A stretch of DNA of 64,000 nt from Pseudomonas viridiflava (GTDB lineage: Bacteria; Pseudomonadota; Gammaproteobacteria; Pseudomonadales; Pseudomonadaceae): contig NZ_UUIS01000093.1 of assembly GCF_900589395.1 (NCBI RefSeq), positions 62,001 through 126,000 of the forward strand, in the 5' to 3' direction. A program made the position numbers and the translations under genes. Positions 8,169 to 16,830 of this stretch are shown here, piece after piece. The notes beneath the pieces were generated by a model. The model worked only from the letters and a program-made list of their open reading frames with translations. It was not told the origin of the DNA and did no database searches. Numbering within the stretch: position 1 is the stretch's first letter; each line of letters begins with the position of its first letter.

Positions 8169-9464
8169 TTGTTGCGTCCCTCTGCTGCACGATTGAGTCA
8201 TTTCTTGCCTGCCGGTGTTCTGTTCGTGGCCGGCCTGGCGGCAGCTTATGTCAAAGACCTGAGCGTTTTCTTCACGTCCCTGTTCAATGTCCTGCCAACG
8301 CTGGTCCTGTTGCTGGGTGGCGCGTATTGCGCGGTGTATCGGCGCCAGCGTGAACTGGCCTTGATGGTCACGGTGTACATCGCCTACTACCTGCTGGACA
8401 CCCAGACCGACTTCTACCGTGATAACGGCATGGTCCGCCAGGACGCCGCCGTGGTCTTTCACCTGATGTGCCTGCTGTTGCCCTTGCTGTTCGGCCTGTA
8501 TGCCGCCTGGGAAGAACGCACGCACTTGTTCCAGGACCTGGTGGCGCGGCTGGCGGTGTTGCTGGTGGTCGGTGGCGTGGCCCTGGGGCTGGAGCAGAGT
8601 TACCCGGTCGAAGTGCAGAACTGGCTGGCCGAGATTCGCTGGCCGCTGTTGCATGGTGCATGGATGAGCCTGATCCAGCTGTCCTATGTCATGTTCCTGA
8701 TCGCCTTCGGAATATTGGTCTGGCAATACCTGAACAAACCCCGGCCGTTGCATGCCGCCCAACTGGTCGGGTTGCTCGGCCTGTTCTGGGCCTTGCCCAA
8801 AACGTTCATCCTGCCCTTCACCCTGAACATCATGTGCAGCCAGGTCATGCTGATGATTGCCGCCGCCGTGGCGCAGGAAGCCTATCAGATGGCCTTTCGT
8901 GACGAGTTGACCGGACTGCCCGGCCGCCGCGCGCTCAATGAGCGGCTGCAGCGCCTGGGGCGCAACTATGTGTTGGCAATGAGTGACGTGGATCATTTCA
9001 AGAAATTCAACGACACCCATGGCCACGATGTCGGCGATCAGGTGCTGCGCCTGGTGGCCAGCAAACTGTCGAAGATCACCCAGGGCGGCGGCAAGGCCTA
9101 TCGGTATGGCGGCGAAGAGTTCGCCATCGTCTTCCCCGGCAAGACCCTGGAAGACTGCATGCCGCACCTGGAAGCGGTGCGCGAGACCATTGCCAATTAT
9201 CAGATTCAGTTGCGCAACCCCGAGAATCGTCCTCAGGATGATCAGCAGGGCCGGCTGCGGCGCAGCGGGGCCCATGCGGGCAGTGTCTCGGTGACGATCA
9301 GTATCGGCGTGGCCGAGCGTCAGTCCGAGCATCGCACCGCCGAAGAGGTGCTCAAGACAGCCGACCAGGCGTTGTATGCCGCCAAGGGGGCGGGGCGCAA
9401 CTGTGTGGTGGCGTACGGTCAGGCCCAGAAGCGCAGCGCGACGCGCATGGCCGACGCCAGCTAG
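8169..9464 (+). CDS. Membrane-bound diguanylate cyclase (GGEEF)
   Basis: 431 residues from a TTG start with TAGGAG about ten bases upstream. Residues 1-240 hold about seven hydrophobic segments (for example FVAGLAAAYV, LPTLVLLLGGAY, LLPLLFGLYAAW). A C-terminal GGDEF domain follows. The active-site loop reads GGEEF at 314-318, a catalytically competent variant, with DVDHFKKFND as metal and substrate region. There is no RxxD inhibitory site five residues before GGEEF, so product inhibition is not expected. It lies between the two acyl-CoA dehydrogenase genes, so membrane or lipid sensing is conceivable, but the signal is unknown. Confidence 0.9.
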   Translation: MLRPSAARLSHFLPAGVLFVAGLAAAYVKDLSVFFTSLFNVLPTLVLLLGGAYCAVYRRQRELALMVTVYIAYYLLDTQTDFYRDNGMVRQDAAVVFHLMCLLLPLLFGLYAAWEERTHLFQDLVARLAVLLVVGGVALGLEQSYPVEVQNWLAEIRWPLLHGAWMSLIQLSYVMFLIAFGILVWQYLNKPRPLHAAQLVGLLGLFWALPKTFILPFTLNIMCSQVMLMIAAAVAQEAYQMAFRDELTGLPGRRALNERLQRLGRNYVLAMSDVDHFKKFNDTHGHDVGDQVLRLVASKLSKITQGGGKAYRYGGEEFAIVFPGKTLEDCMPHLEAVRETIANYQIQLRNPENRPQDDQQGRLRRSGAHAGSVSVTISIGVAERQSEHRTAEEVLKTADQALYAAKGAGRNCVVAYGQAQKRSATRMADAS

Positions 9465-9754
9465 GCCACGCCAGGGCTGAACCTGCATCAATGTACAGCG
9501 CAGGCCTGGCAGACAGGCTGACTCAAAGGCCCTTGCACGAGCCCTTCCTTCTTGCATTCACCGCATCCCTGGTGGCCGGTCAACAGCGGCTGGAAGGGGT
9601 GTTTTTCATGACCGTTAGCGACTATTCGGTCACAAGCGGACCCTATGTGTCGCAATAGTTGTTCAGATACACTCGAGCTCTTCATTGTCCGGCCTGGCCT
9701 GTAGCCGGTCCGTTTATCTGTTCTGTCTCTCGTTTCCCGTTCACGAGGTATGCC

Positions 9755-11533
9755 ATGGCTGACTACAAAGCGCCGCTGCGCGATATGCGCTTCGTCTTGA
9801 ATGAAGTGTTCGAAGTCTCCCGACTCTGGGCCCGATTGCCGGCCCTGGCTGAGGTGGTCGACACCGAAACGGTCGATGCCATCCTCGAGGAAGCCGGCAA
9901 GGTCACCAGCAAGAGCATTGCGCCGCTCAGCCGCAGCGGCGATGAAGAAGGCTGTCACTGGAACGACACCGTGGTCACCACCCCCAGCGGTTTTCCCGAG
10001 GCTTATCGCACCTACGCCGAAGGCGGCTGGGTGGGCGTGGGCGGCAACCCCGAGTTCGGCGGCATGGGCATGCCCAAGGTGGTGGGCGCGCTGGTCGAAG
10101 AAATGCTCAACTCGGCCAGCCTGGCCTTCGGCCTGTACCCGATGCTCACCTCCGGCGCCTGCGTGTCGCTCAACAACCACGCCAGCGAGGCCCTCAAGGC
10201 CACTTACCTGCCCAATATGTATGCCGGCACCTGGTGCGGCTCGATGTGCCTGACCGAAGCGCATGCCGGCACTGACCTGGGCATCATTCGTACGCGTGCC
10301 GAGCCCCAGGCTGATGGCACCTACAGCCTCAGTGGCAGCAAGATCTTCATCACCGGCGGCGAGCACGACCTGACCGACAACATCATTCACCTGGTCCTGG
10401 CCAAGCTGCCCGATGCGCCGGCCGGACCCAAGGGCATTTCGCTGTTTCTGGTGCCCAAGTTCATGGTCAACGACGATGGCAGCCTGGGCGCGCGCAATGC
10501 GGTCAATTGCGGCTCCATCGAGCACAAGATGGGCATCCAGGCTTCGGCCACCTGCGTGATGAACTTCGACGGCGCCGTGGGTTATCTGGTGGGCGAGCCG
10601 AACAAGGGCCTGGCGGCGATGTTCACCATGATGAACTACGAGCGCCTGGGGGTGGGTATCCAGGGCTTGGCATCCGGCGAGCGCTCCTACCAGAACGCGG
10701 TCGATTACGCCCGTGAGCGCCTGCAAAGCCGCGCACCGACCGGTGCGCAGCAACGCGACAAGGTCGCTGATCCGATCATCGTGCACCCCGATGTGCGGCG
10801 CATGCTGCTGACCATGAAGGCGCTCAATGAGGGCGGCCGGGCGTTTACCGCTTATGTGGCGCTGCAACTGGACATCGCCAAGTACAGCGAAGACGCCGCC
10901 GAGCGCCAGCGCGCCGATGCGCTGGTAGCGCTGCTGACCCCGGTGGCCAAGGCCTTCCTGACCGACCTGGGCCTGGAGATCACCGTTCATGGCCAGCAGG
11001 TGCTGGGGGGCCATGGCTACATTCGCGAATGGGGCCAGGAGCAACTGGTGCGCGACGTGCGCATCACCCAGATCTATGAAGGTACCAACGGCATCCAGGC
11101 GCTGGACCTGGTGGGGCGCAAGATCGTCGGCTCGCAAGGACAGTCGTACCGGCTGTTTTCCGATGAAGTGCGTCAGTTCATCGACGGCGCCGACAGCCGG
11201 TTGGCCGAGTTCGTCGAGCCACTGCGTCTGGCGCTGGACAAGCTTGATGACCTGACCGGGTTGATCCTGGCGCGTGCGCAGCAGAACCCCAACGAGATCG
11301 GCGCGGCGTCCGTGGAGTACTTGCATCAGTTTGGCTACACCGCCTATGCCTGGATGTGGGCGCGCATGGCAGGCGCGGCGCTGGGCAAAGAGACGCAGGA
11401 GGCGTTTTATGCCAGCAAGCTGGGCACCGCACGCTTCTATTTCGCCCGCTTGTTGCCGCGTATTCACTCGCTGGACGCCTCGGTGCGCGCGGGCAGTGAA
11501 TCGCTGTACCTGCTGGAGGCCTCGCAGTTCTGA
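9755..11533 (+). CDS. Acyl-CoA dehydrogenase (FadE2-like)
   Basis: 592 residues, a clear paralogue of the enzyme at 6140. Both begin M(A/P)DYKAPLRD and share MCLTE.H.GTDLG and YEGT.GIQALDL. The catalytic glutamate should be E442. It catalyses FAD-dependent alpha-beta dehydrogenation of acyl-CoA, passing electrons to ETF. The ATG at 9755 has GAGG nearby; the in-frame extension to 9659 is unlikely. No PsrA-type box was seen in the 290-base upstream gap (9465-9754), so regulation may differ from the first copy. The rsmY sRNA gene follows directly. Confidence 0.92.
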   Translation: MADYKAPLRDMRFVLNEVFEVSRLWARLPALAEVVDTETVDAILEEAGKVTSKSIAPLSRSGDEEGCHWNDTVVTTPSGFPEAYRTYAEGGWVGVGGNPEFGGMGMPKVVGALVEEMLNSASLAFGLYPMLTSGACVSLNNHASEALKATYLPNMYAGTWCGSMCLTEAHAGTDLGIIRTRAEPQADGTYSLSGSKIFITGGEHDLTDNIIHLVLAKLPDAPAGPKGISLFLVPKFMVNDDGSLGARNAVNCGSIEHKMGIQASATCVMNFDGAVGYLVGEPNKGLAAMFTMMNYERLGVGIQGLASGERSYQNAVDYARERLQSRAPTGAQQRDKVADPIIVHPDVRRMLLTMKALNEGGRAFTAYVALQLDIAKYSEDAAERQRADALVALLTPVAKAFLTDLGLEITVHGQQVLGGHGYIREWGQEQLVRDVRITQIYEGTNGIQALDLVGRKIVGSQGQSYRLFSDEVRQFIDGADSRLAEFVEPLRLALDKLDDLTGLILARAQQNPNEIGAASVEYLHQFGYTAYAWMWARMAGAALGKETQEAFYASKLGTARFYFARLLPRIHSLDASVRAGSESLYLLEASQF

Positions 11534-11549
11534 CGGTGTTTGTCGGGCG

Positions 11550-11567
11550 TGTAAGCCAATGCTTACA
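11550..11567 (+). promoter_or_regulatory. GacA upstream activating site of rsmY
   Basis: TGTAAGCCAATGCTTACA matches the GacA site consensus TGTAAG-N6-CTTACA exactly. It is centred about 60-65 bases before the predicted transcription start, the usual placement in rsm sRNA promoters. A GATAAT -10 box lies at 11611-11616 with no good -35, as expected for an activator-dependent promoter. Confidence 0.88.
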
Positions 11568-11621
11568 CGTCGTGGTGGCAAATGACCTCTTCCCCAAAAA
11601 TGGATCCAAAGATAATCTTGC

Positions 11622-11750
11622 TTCCAAGGACGTCGCGCAGGATGCGCAACCAGAATAACAGGGACACGTAGGGAAGCCTGCCAGGACGGCGGGAAGAAAT
11701 GGATGTCAGGGAAACAGTCTGGAAAACCCCGCTTAGGCGGGGTTTTCTTT
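11622..11750 (+). ncRNA. rsmY: RsmA/CsrA-sequestering small RNA, RsmY type
   Basis: Predicted transcript of about 125-130 nt. It runs from just after the GATAAT -10 to the T-run of a perfect terminator (AAAACCCCGC, loop TTAG, GCGGGGTTTT, 11723-11746). It contains at least seven GGA motifs. One is presented in a hairpin loop (GCGCAGGATGCGC near 11635-11647), the arrangement bound by RsmA/CsrA. With the perfect GacA site upstream this identifies a Gac/Rsm regulatory RNA. RsmY is preferred over RsmX or RsmZ from length and from its position after the acyl-CoA dehydrogenase, recalled from P. putida. It titrates RsmA and so relieves translational repression of secondary-metabolism and biofilm genes. 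Exact ends are estimates. Confidence 0.85.
11722..11750 (+). terminator. Intrinsic terminator of rsmY
   Basis: Ten-base perfect stem with a 4-base loop (11723-11746) followed by TTTTCTTT. Confidence 0.92.
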
Positions 11751-11871
11751 GTGTGCAGGTTTTATCTCACGCGTTCAGTGATGGCGGTCTGCCAGAAGCC
11801 ATGGAACCCCTGCAGCAGGCCAGGGTCGATTGAGCACAGGCTATAAAAGCCTTTCAATCAGGAGCTTACCC

Positions 11872-12033
11872 ATGGACATTCTTCGCATCATCATCGCTAT
11901 CCTGCTGCCTCCACTGGGCGTGTTCATGCAAGTGGGCTTCGCCGGTGCCTTCTGGCTCAACATCCTGCTGACCCTGCTGGGCTACTTCCCCGGCATCATC
12001 CACGCCGTCTATATCATTGCCAGCCGCAAGTAA
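11872..12033 (+). CDS. YqaE/Pmp3 family small membrane protein
   Basis: 53 residues and almost entirely two hydrophobic helices (DILRIIIAILLPPLGVFM, then FWLNILLTLLGYFPGIIHA). It has the PPLGV and GYFPGIIHA signatures of the Pmp3/YqaE family. Yeast and plant homologues affect membrane potential and salt tolerance; the bacterial role is not established. The ATG at 11872 has AGGAG eight bases upstream and is preferred over an in-frame ATG at 11830. It stands alone between rsmY and the convergent PqqD-like gene. Confidence 0.88.
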   Translation: MDILRIIIAILLPPLGVFMQVGFAGAFWLNILLTLLGYFPGIIHAVYIIASRK

Positions 12034-12048
12034 CCGGTCTGCTGCCAG

Positions 12049-12378
12049 TCAGGCCCGATAACGTTCGGGTCCGGCCTGGCTGAGTTCGATCCATTGCAAC
12101 TGGTGGGCCCGGCCGATGAAATTATCCACATCGGTGCCCATTTCCGGCAGGTTGGGGTAGTTGACGTGCAAGGTGTCGATGATCTGCTGGACAGTACGCC
12201 GGCCATCGACCAACTCACTTATCCACGTCTTGATGTCGTCCAACTGTACGTTGCCTCCGGGGCTTACGTGCAACAGACGGCCCTTGCCGTCTTCACCCAC
12301 TTCCAGGGTGCAGCCAGGGTGCCAGTGCGGGATAAGTGAGCGGTCAAGCCTGAGGTGGTGCGGATGACCCAGTTTCAT
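12049..12378 (-). CDS. PqqD-like small protein
   Basis: 109 residues. The C-terminal two thirds (VQLDDIKTWISELVDGRRTV, then QQIIDTL, DVDNFIGRAHQLQWIEL) follow the PqqD fold pattern: a beta strand, the L-DG-R-V helix-turn region and a final W(I/L)EL strand. PqqD presents the PqqA peptide to the radical-SAM enzyme PqqE. No pqqA, B, C, E or F is present here, so this may serve another peptide-modifying system or be a diverged relic. The start at 12378 has GGGAGG eight bases upstream; an upstream start at 12447 is weaker. Function uncertain. Confidence 0.65.
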   Translation of the reverse strand: MKLGHPHHLRLDRSLIPHWHPGCTLEVGEDGKGRLLHVSPGGNVQLDDIKTWISELVDGRRTVQQIIDTLHVNYPNLPEMGTDVDNFIGRAHQLQWIELSQAGPERYRA

Positions 12379-12510
12379 GGTGATGTCCTCCCAGGTTGCC
12401 CGCTCAGGCACGAGCGGGCAGGCACTGCAACCCTCGACGGTGGTCATGCAAGAACGGATTGCCGGCCTTCCTGCAAAGTGTAGTGCCCACTTGCAATCAC
12501 GCGACAGCTT

Positions 12511-13296
12511 TCATCGATACAACGCAGCACGACGATCACCCAGATAGTCATTGAGAGCCTTGGCGTCCTTGATCCGTTGTGGCTGCATATCGGCAATCAG
12601 CAATTGTTCGTCTTGTTCCGCCAGCGCCGGGCGGCTGCCATCCGGGCCGTTGAGGCTGCTCAGGCCGCAGTAATGCACCGTGTCTTCGCGGCCACAGTAG
12701 TTGACGTAGGCCAGGTAGCACTGGTTCTCGAAGGCCCGGGCGCGCACCGTCACTTCACAGACGAAGTCGAACGGCACCATGTTGGCGGTCGGCACCACGA
12801 TCAGCCCGGCGCCGGCCAGTGCCAGGCGGCGTACGGCCTCGGGAAACTCCACGTCGTAGCAGATCAGCAGCCCCAGCCGCCAGCCGTCGAGTTCGATCAG
12901 CGGAAAGTGGTCGGTGCCGGCGCTGAACATGTTTTTGTCCAGATCCCCGAACAGGTGGGTCTTGCGGTAGTTGCCCAGGCGGTTGCCATGGGCGTCGATC
13001 AGTTGCGCGGCGTTGTACAGCCGGCCGTCTTCGCCGCGCTCGGGGTACCCATAGGCAATGGCGACGCCGGTATGCCGGGCGATCCCGGCAATCTGCCGCG
13101 CCGCCGCACCGTCGGCGGGCTGGGCCAGGCGTTGCACAGCGGCCGCGCCGATGTTGTAGCCGGTCAGGAACATTTCCGGGCACACCAGCAACTGTGCGCC
13201 TTGTTGCGCGGCGGCTTCTGCCTGGCGGGCCAGGCGCGTCAGATTGGCGTCGATGTCCAGCGGCAGCGGCGGGCATTGATAAAGAGCGATACGCAT
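12511..13296 (-). CDS. davA: 5-aminovaleramide amidohydrolase (carbon-nitrogen hydrolase)
   Basis: 261 residues of the nitrilase superfamily. The Glu-Lys-Cys triad is visible as E41 (CPEMFLTGY), K112 (YRKTHLF) and C146 (LLICYDVEFPE). It starts 12 bases after davB on the same strand. The pair matches the P. putida lysine route: lysine to 5-aminovaleramide by DavB, then to 5-aminovalerate and ammonia by DavA. Another amide substrate (for example from phenylalanine or tryptophan oxidation) is possible if the neighbouring monooxygenase has different specificity. Confidence 0.85.
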   Translation of the reverse strand: MRIALYQCPPLPLDIDANLTRLARQAEAAAQQGAQLLVCPEMFLTGYNIGAAAVQRLAQPADGAAARQIAGIARHTGVAIAYGYPERGEDGRLYNAAQLIDAHGNRLGNYRKTHLFGDLDKNMFSAGTDHFPLIELDGWRLGLLICYDVEFPEAVRRLALAGAGLIVVPTANMVPFDFVCEVTVRARAFENQCYLAYVNYCGREDTVHYCGLSSLNGPDGSRPALAEQDEQLLIADMQPQRIKDAKALNDYLGDRRAALYR

Positions 13297-13308
13297 GACA
13301 CCTCCGGG

Positions 13309-14988
13309 TTATTCAGGCAGGGCGATCGGGCCCAGTTCATCGAATACATCGCCCGGGCCCGGGTTGTCCGCATGGGTGCGGCCGCCAAACTGGGTCATGA
13401 TGCCCCAGACCGCGTTGAGCGAGGTCTGCACCGCGCCTTCGACCCAGGCCGGCGTCCAGGAAATGTCGTCCCCGGCCAGAAACATGCCGCGCTGCTCGCA
13501 GGGCAAGTCCTGCTGCATGAAGTGCGCGTACATACGCTGGTTATAGCGGTAATGCCCCGGCAGTGCGCCCTTGAAGGCGCCGAGAAAATGCGGGTCTGCT
13601 TCCCATGAAATGGTGATCGGGTCGCCGATGATGTGGCTGGCGATGTCGACCTTTGGGTAGATTTTCTTCAAGGCGTCCAGGGCCAGGCGCACGCGTTTTT
13701 CGGTGGGTTGCGGCAGCATTTTCAGCGCATCGCTCATCCAGGCATACGACAGGCAGATCACACCCGGCTTACCGTCGCCGTTATCGAACAGGTAGGTGCC
13801 GCGGGTCAGGCGGTCGGTCAGGGTCATGCTCATCAGGTCGCGGCCGGTTTCCGGGTCCTTGTCCTTCCAGAACGGCCGGTCGACCATCACGAAGGTCTTG
13901 GACGACTGCATGTAGCGGGTGCGGTCCAGGGCCATCCACATTTTTTGCGAAAACAGCGATTCCTCGCACTCGATCTGAGTGGTCAGCACCCAGCTCTGGC
14001 AGGTGGTCAGCACCGCCGCGTAGTGGCCTACATTGCCCCAGTTGTCGGTCACGGCCAGTTGGCCATCCGAGGCGCGGGCGATGCGCTTGACACCTGTGCG
14101 CGGCGCCCCCAGGTGCAAGGACGCCAGGCTGGTGCCGGCCGGCCAGTGGGCGCAGCGCTCGGGCGCATGGCGCCAGATACCCAGCGGCACCTGCTGCACG
14201 CCACCGACGATCAGGTGCTGGTTTTCATCGCAGTTGGTCATGACCACGCGAAAGATTTCCAGCATCGAATTGGGAAAGTCCGAGTCCCAGCCACCGGTGC
14301 CGAAACCGACCTGGCCGAATACTTCGCGGTGGTAGAACGACAGCTTGGCGAAGGCCTTGGAAGTGGCGACGAAGTCATAGAAAGTGCGGTCGTCCCACAG
14401 CGGCACCAGCTCGTTCCACAGGGTTTTCAGTTGTTTGACGTCACGGTCGCGGATCGCCTGCTGGATCGCGGCGAACTGCGAACCGGCCTCCAGGGCATCG
14501 GCCCAGGCGTCGGCCACTTCCTGGAACAGGGGCGGCAGGTCGCTGAGGCTTTGCGCGTAATAAGTGTTGCCTTCCAGGTCGACCACCGTGCTGCCGCTGG
14601 CCGGGGTCAGCGGGTTGGGAAACGGCTGGGTGTCCAGGCCGAGTTTGTCGACGTAATGAAAGAAGGCCGTCGAGGAGGCGGGAAAGCGCATGCCTCCCAG
14701 CTCGGCAATGATGCCCTCGGCGCCTTCGAAGGCTTGCGAGCGCAACCGCCCGCCCATTTGCGAGGCCTCGTAGACCACCGGTTTCAGGCCCAGCTTCATC
14801 AGCTCGTAGGCGGCCACCATGCCGGCAATGCCGGCGCCGATGATCGCCACTTCGCGGCCATGCTGTTCGACCGGGATGCTGCCCAGGCCTGCCGGGTGGG
14901 TGATCCAGTCATCGAAGGCAAAGGGGAAGTCCGGGCCATACATGGTGATCGGCTTTTGAACGTCTGCGCGGTGGCGGGTGTGTTTCAT
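13309..14988 (-). CDS. davB: Lysine 2-monooxygenase (flavin amine oxidase family)
   Basis: 559-560 residues. The N-terminal Rossmann motif IIGAGIAGMVAAYEL (near residues 45-60) and the GGRLRS segment bind FAD. The C-terminal flavin motif includes GDDISWTPAWVEGAV. Family members oxidatively decarboxylate amino acids to amides. The size and the adjacent davA point to lysine-to-5-aminovaleramide, the first step of the delta-aminovalerate pathway. Close relatives act on tryptophan or phenylalanine, so substrate is inferred from context. The start at 14988 (MKHTRHR) is chosen by resemblance; its ribosome site is weak. Confidence 0.83.
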   Translation of the reverse strand: MKHTRHRADVQKPITMYGPDFPFAFDDWITHPAGLGSIPVEQHGREVAIIGAGIAGMVAAYELMKLGLKPVVYEASQMGGRLRSQAFEGAEGIIAELGGMRFPASSTAFFHYVDKLGLDTQPFPNPLTPASGSTVVDLEGNTYYAQSLSDLPPLFQEVADAWADALEAGSQFAAIQQAIRDRDVKQLKTLWNELVPLWDDRTFYDFVATSKAFAKLSFYHREVFGQVGFGTGGWDSDFPNSMLEIFRVVMTNCDENQHLIVGGVQQVPLGIWRHAPERCAHWPAGTSLASLHLGAPRTGVKRIARASDGQLAVTDNWGNVGHYAAVLTTCQSWVLTTQIECEESLFSQKMWMALDRTRYMQSSKTFVMVDRPFWKDKDPETGRDLMSMTLTDRLTRGTYLFDNGDGKPGVICLSYAWMSDALKMLPQPTEKRVRLALDALKKIYPKVDIASHIIGDPITISWEADPHFLGAFKGALPGHYRYNQRMYAHFMQQDLPCEQRGMFLAGDDISWTPAWVEGAVQTSLNAVWGIMTQFGGRTHADNPGPGDVFDELGPIALPE

Positions 14989-15057
14989 GTCTGATGGCCC
15001 TGATCGACTGCGGGTGCGGTTAGGCAACAGTCTAGGCAGGGATAGGTACGTTAATAA

Positions 15058-15081
15058 GACACAATATGTCGTCGATGTGTC
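15058..15081. promoter_or_regulatory. Inverted repeat before davB, possible Lrp/AsnC-type site
   Basis: GACACA (15058-15063) and TGTGTC (15076-15081) form a perfect 6-base inverted repeat with a 12-base spacer, about 70 bases before davB in its AT-richer leader. The neighbouring Lrp/AsnC gene makes it a candidate operator. The assignment rests on position only. Confidence 0.4.
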
Positions 15082-15135
15082 GAGAGTAAGGTTGATATGA
15101 CGAACTGGATGATCATTATGACGAAACTGCCCGTC

Positions 15136-15603
15136 TCAGACCGGTTGGCTGCGGTCGATCTTGCTGCTGAGGATGATCGAAGTGGTGGTCTTTTCCACGC
15201 CCTCGACACTGCCGATCAGGTCGAGTAACTGGTCGAGCTGTTCAGGCGAGTCGGTGCGCAGCCAGGCCACGTAATCGAATTCGCCACTGACGGCGCACAG
15301 TTGCTGCACCTGGGGCAGCACGCCGAGCCGGCGCAGCACTTCCTTGCCCGAGCGCGGCTGCACGGTGATGCCGACATAGGCTTGCAGACCGCCATCGGCC
15401 ACCCGCTGGCCAAGGCGCACACCGTAGCCGGTGATAATGCGGGTCTTTTCCAGCCGCGCCAGGCGCGAAGTGACCGTGGTGCGTGCGATGCCCAGTTGCC
15501 GGGCCAGCACTGCCACGCTTTCACGCGCGTTCAGTTGCAGGGCAGCGATCAACTGGCGGTCGATTTCATCGAGAACGGGGGGGCGGGTGGTGGACAAGGG
15601 CAT
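15136..15603 (-). CDS. Lrp/AsnC family transcriptional regulator
   Basis: About 155 residues. The N-terminal winged helix-turn-helix (LDEIDRQLIAAL, then VAVLARQLGIARTTVTSRLA) is followed by an RAM effector domain (AYVGITVQPRSG to the ALS-like end). It lies upstream of davB on the same strand, so it likely controls davBA in response to lysine or a derivative. The ATG at 15603 abuts AGGAG with no spacer. A TTG two codons later (15597) has ideal 6-base spacing and may be the true start. An earlier ATG at 15624 has no ribosome site. Confidence 0.88.
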   Translation of the reverse strand: MPLSTTRPPVLDEIDRQLIAALQLNARESVAVLARQLGIARTTVTSRLARLEKTRIITGYGVRLGQRVADGGLQAYVGITVQPRSGKEVLRRLGVLPQVQQLCAVSGEFDYVAWLRTDSPEQLDQLLDLIGSVEGVEKTTTSIILSSKIDRSQPV

Positions 15604-15648
15604 CTCCTGACAGGGCCGCTGCATGGTAGGAGATTAAGCGCGCTGGGG

Positions 15649-15814
15649 GTAGGAGCGCGCTTGCCGGTATGCCGGACCACCGCGACCGAGTGCGTAGCGC
15701 TCGCAAAATCTAGGAAACGCCACAAATTTACGACTGCGAACCCATCAGGGATCTATGAAACACCACAACTTTACGACTGCTAACGCAGCCGGTCGCGGGC
15801 AAGCGCGCTCCTAC
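15649..15814. repeat. REPIN-like element, copy A
   Basis: 166 bases flanked by GTAGGAGCGCGCTTGCC and its exact reverse complement. The interior has REP-like GCGACCGAGTGCG and GCAGCCGGTCGCGG segments. Between them lie two tandem modules of the form AAAC(G/A)CCACAA.TTTACGACTG about 47 bases apart. Its last bases (CTAC) supply the stop codon of the gene at 15811 on the minus strand. Confidence 0.88.
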
Positions 15815-16722
15815 GGGCGTGCGAACTGTTGGTAGTTTTCGGCAGTGACGAGCTGGGTTGGCAGCCAGACATCGCCCTGAATCGGTTGTTTGTTGATCAG
15901 TGCCACCGCGGTGTCGACGGCCTTGGCGCCCATGGCCACCGGGTCGCGGAATACGCTGACGGTGAGCATCTTGTTCTTGATCGCCATCAGGCCGTCGGGG
16001 GTGCCGTCGATGCCGCCGACCAGCACGTTCGACTGCCCGGCGGCCTTGAGTGCCATGGCCGCGCCGATGCCCATCTCGTCGTTGTTGGACGCTACGGCAT
16101 CGATCTGCTCGCCCGACACTACCCAGCTGTTCATGATGTTCATGCCCTGGTCGCGCTGCCAGTCGCCGCTCTGTTGCTCGACCACCTTGATGTCCGGGAA
16201 TTGCTGCAGCACATCCTTGACCCCGTCAGTGCGCTTGCGCGTGTCGCTGTGCGCCAGACGCCCGAGAATGATTGCCAGGTGGCCCTTGCCGTTCATTTTC
16301 TCGGCCAGGTACTGCATCTGCATGCGGCCGATGGCGCGCTCGTCGGTGCCGACGAAGACCACCCCGGGCGGTAGGGTGTCGACTTCGGGACGGCTGTTGA
16401 CGTACACCAGCGGGATGCCGGCCTCACGGACCTTGGCGGTGATGCGCTGGGTGGCGGCGGTGTCGGCCGGGTTGACGATGATGGCGTCGACCTTCTGGTT
16501 GATGAAGCTCTCGACCTGGCTGAGCTGGCGACCGACATCGCTGGCCGAATCCTCGACCTGCAGGCGCACGCCGTCAGGCGACTTTTTGGCCTGGTCCTGC
16601 ATGGCACCCACCAGGTAGGAAATGTAGTTGTCGAGGTTGCCCACCGTAACGCCAATGCGCAGCTCTGCGTGCGCGGCCATCGACATGACCAGCGCGCAGG
16701 CGCCCAGCAAGACTCGTTTCAT
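15811..16722 (-). CDS. Periplasmic sugar-binding protein (ribose/inositol type), orphan
   Basis: 303 residues with a cleavable signal peptide (KRVLLGACALVMSMAAHA). A Peripla_BP_4 fold follows: RIGVTVGNLDNYISYL at the start, DAIIVNPADTAATQ, and VGGIDGTPDGLMAIK. Such proteins deliver sugars or inositol to ABC importers, but no permease or ATPase gene is nearby, so its partner is elsewhere or it feeds a sensor. The TAG stop is formed by the terminal GTAG of REPIN copy A, so the element inserted at or extended to the very end of the gene. Confidence 0.85.
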   Translation of the reverse strand: MKRVLLGACALVMSMAAHAELRIGVTVGNLDNYISYLVGAMQDQAKKSPDGVRLQVEDSASDVGRQLSQVESFINQKVDAIIVNPADTAATQRITAKVREAGIPLVYVNSRPEVDTLPPGVVFVGTDERAIGRMQMQYLAEKMNGKGHLAIILGRLAHSDTRKRTDGVKDVLQQFPDIKVVEQQSGDWQRDQGMNIMNSWVVSGEQIDAVASNNDEMGIGAAMALKAAGQSNVLVGGIDGTPDGLMAIKNKMLTVSVFRDPVAMGAKAVDTAVALINKQPIQGDVWLPTQLVTAENYQQFARP

Positions 16723-16830
16723 GATGTGATCCCGTCCTTGTTATTGTTCGAATCAAAGATGGAATCGACAGTAGTGGAAGATAAATTCTGAATCAATTCT
16801 GTTTTAAAAAATATTTTCCATGGATGTGCT

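Noticed and set aside
9488..9620. Minus-strand peptide with two CxxC pairs (GCGECKKEG, VCQAC)
   Set aside because: Looks zinc-ribbon-like but lacks a plausible start codon and ribosome site in the gap between genes; only an extension of the fadE2 shadow frame.
9488..11581. 697-codon minus-strand ORF opposite fadE2
   Set aside because: Antisense shadow of a well-supported acyl-CoA dehydrogenase in high-GC DNA; low-complexity composition rich in R, H, Q and G.
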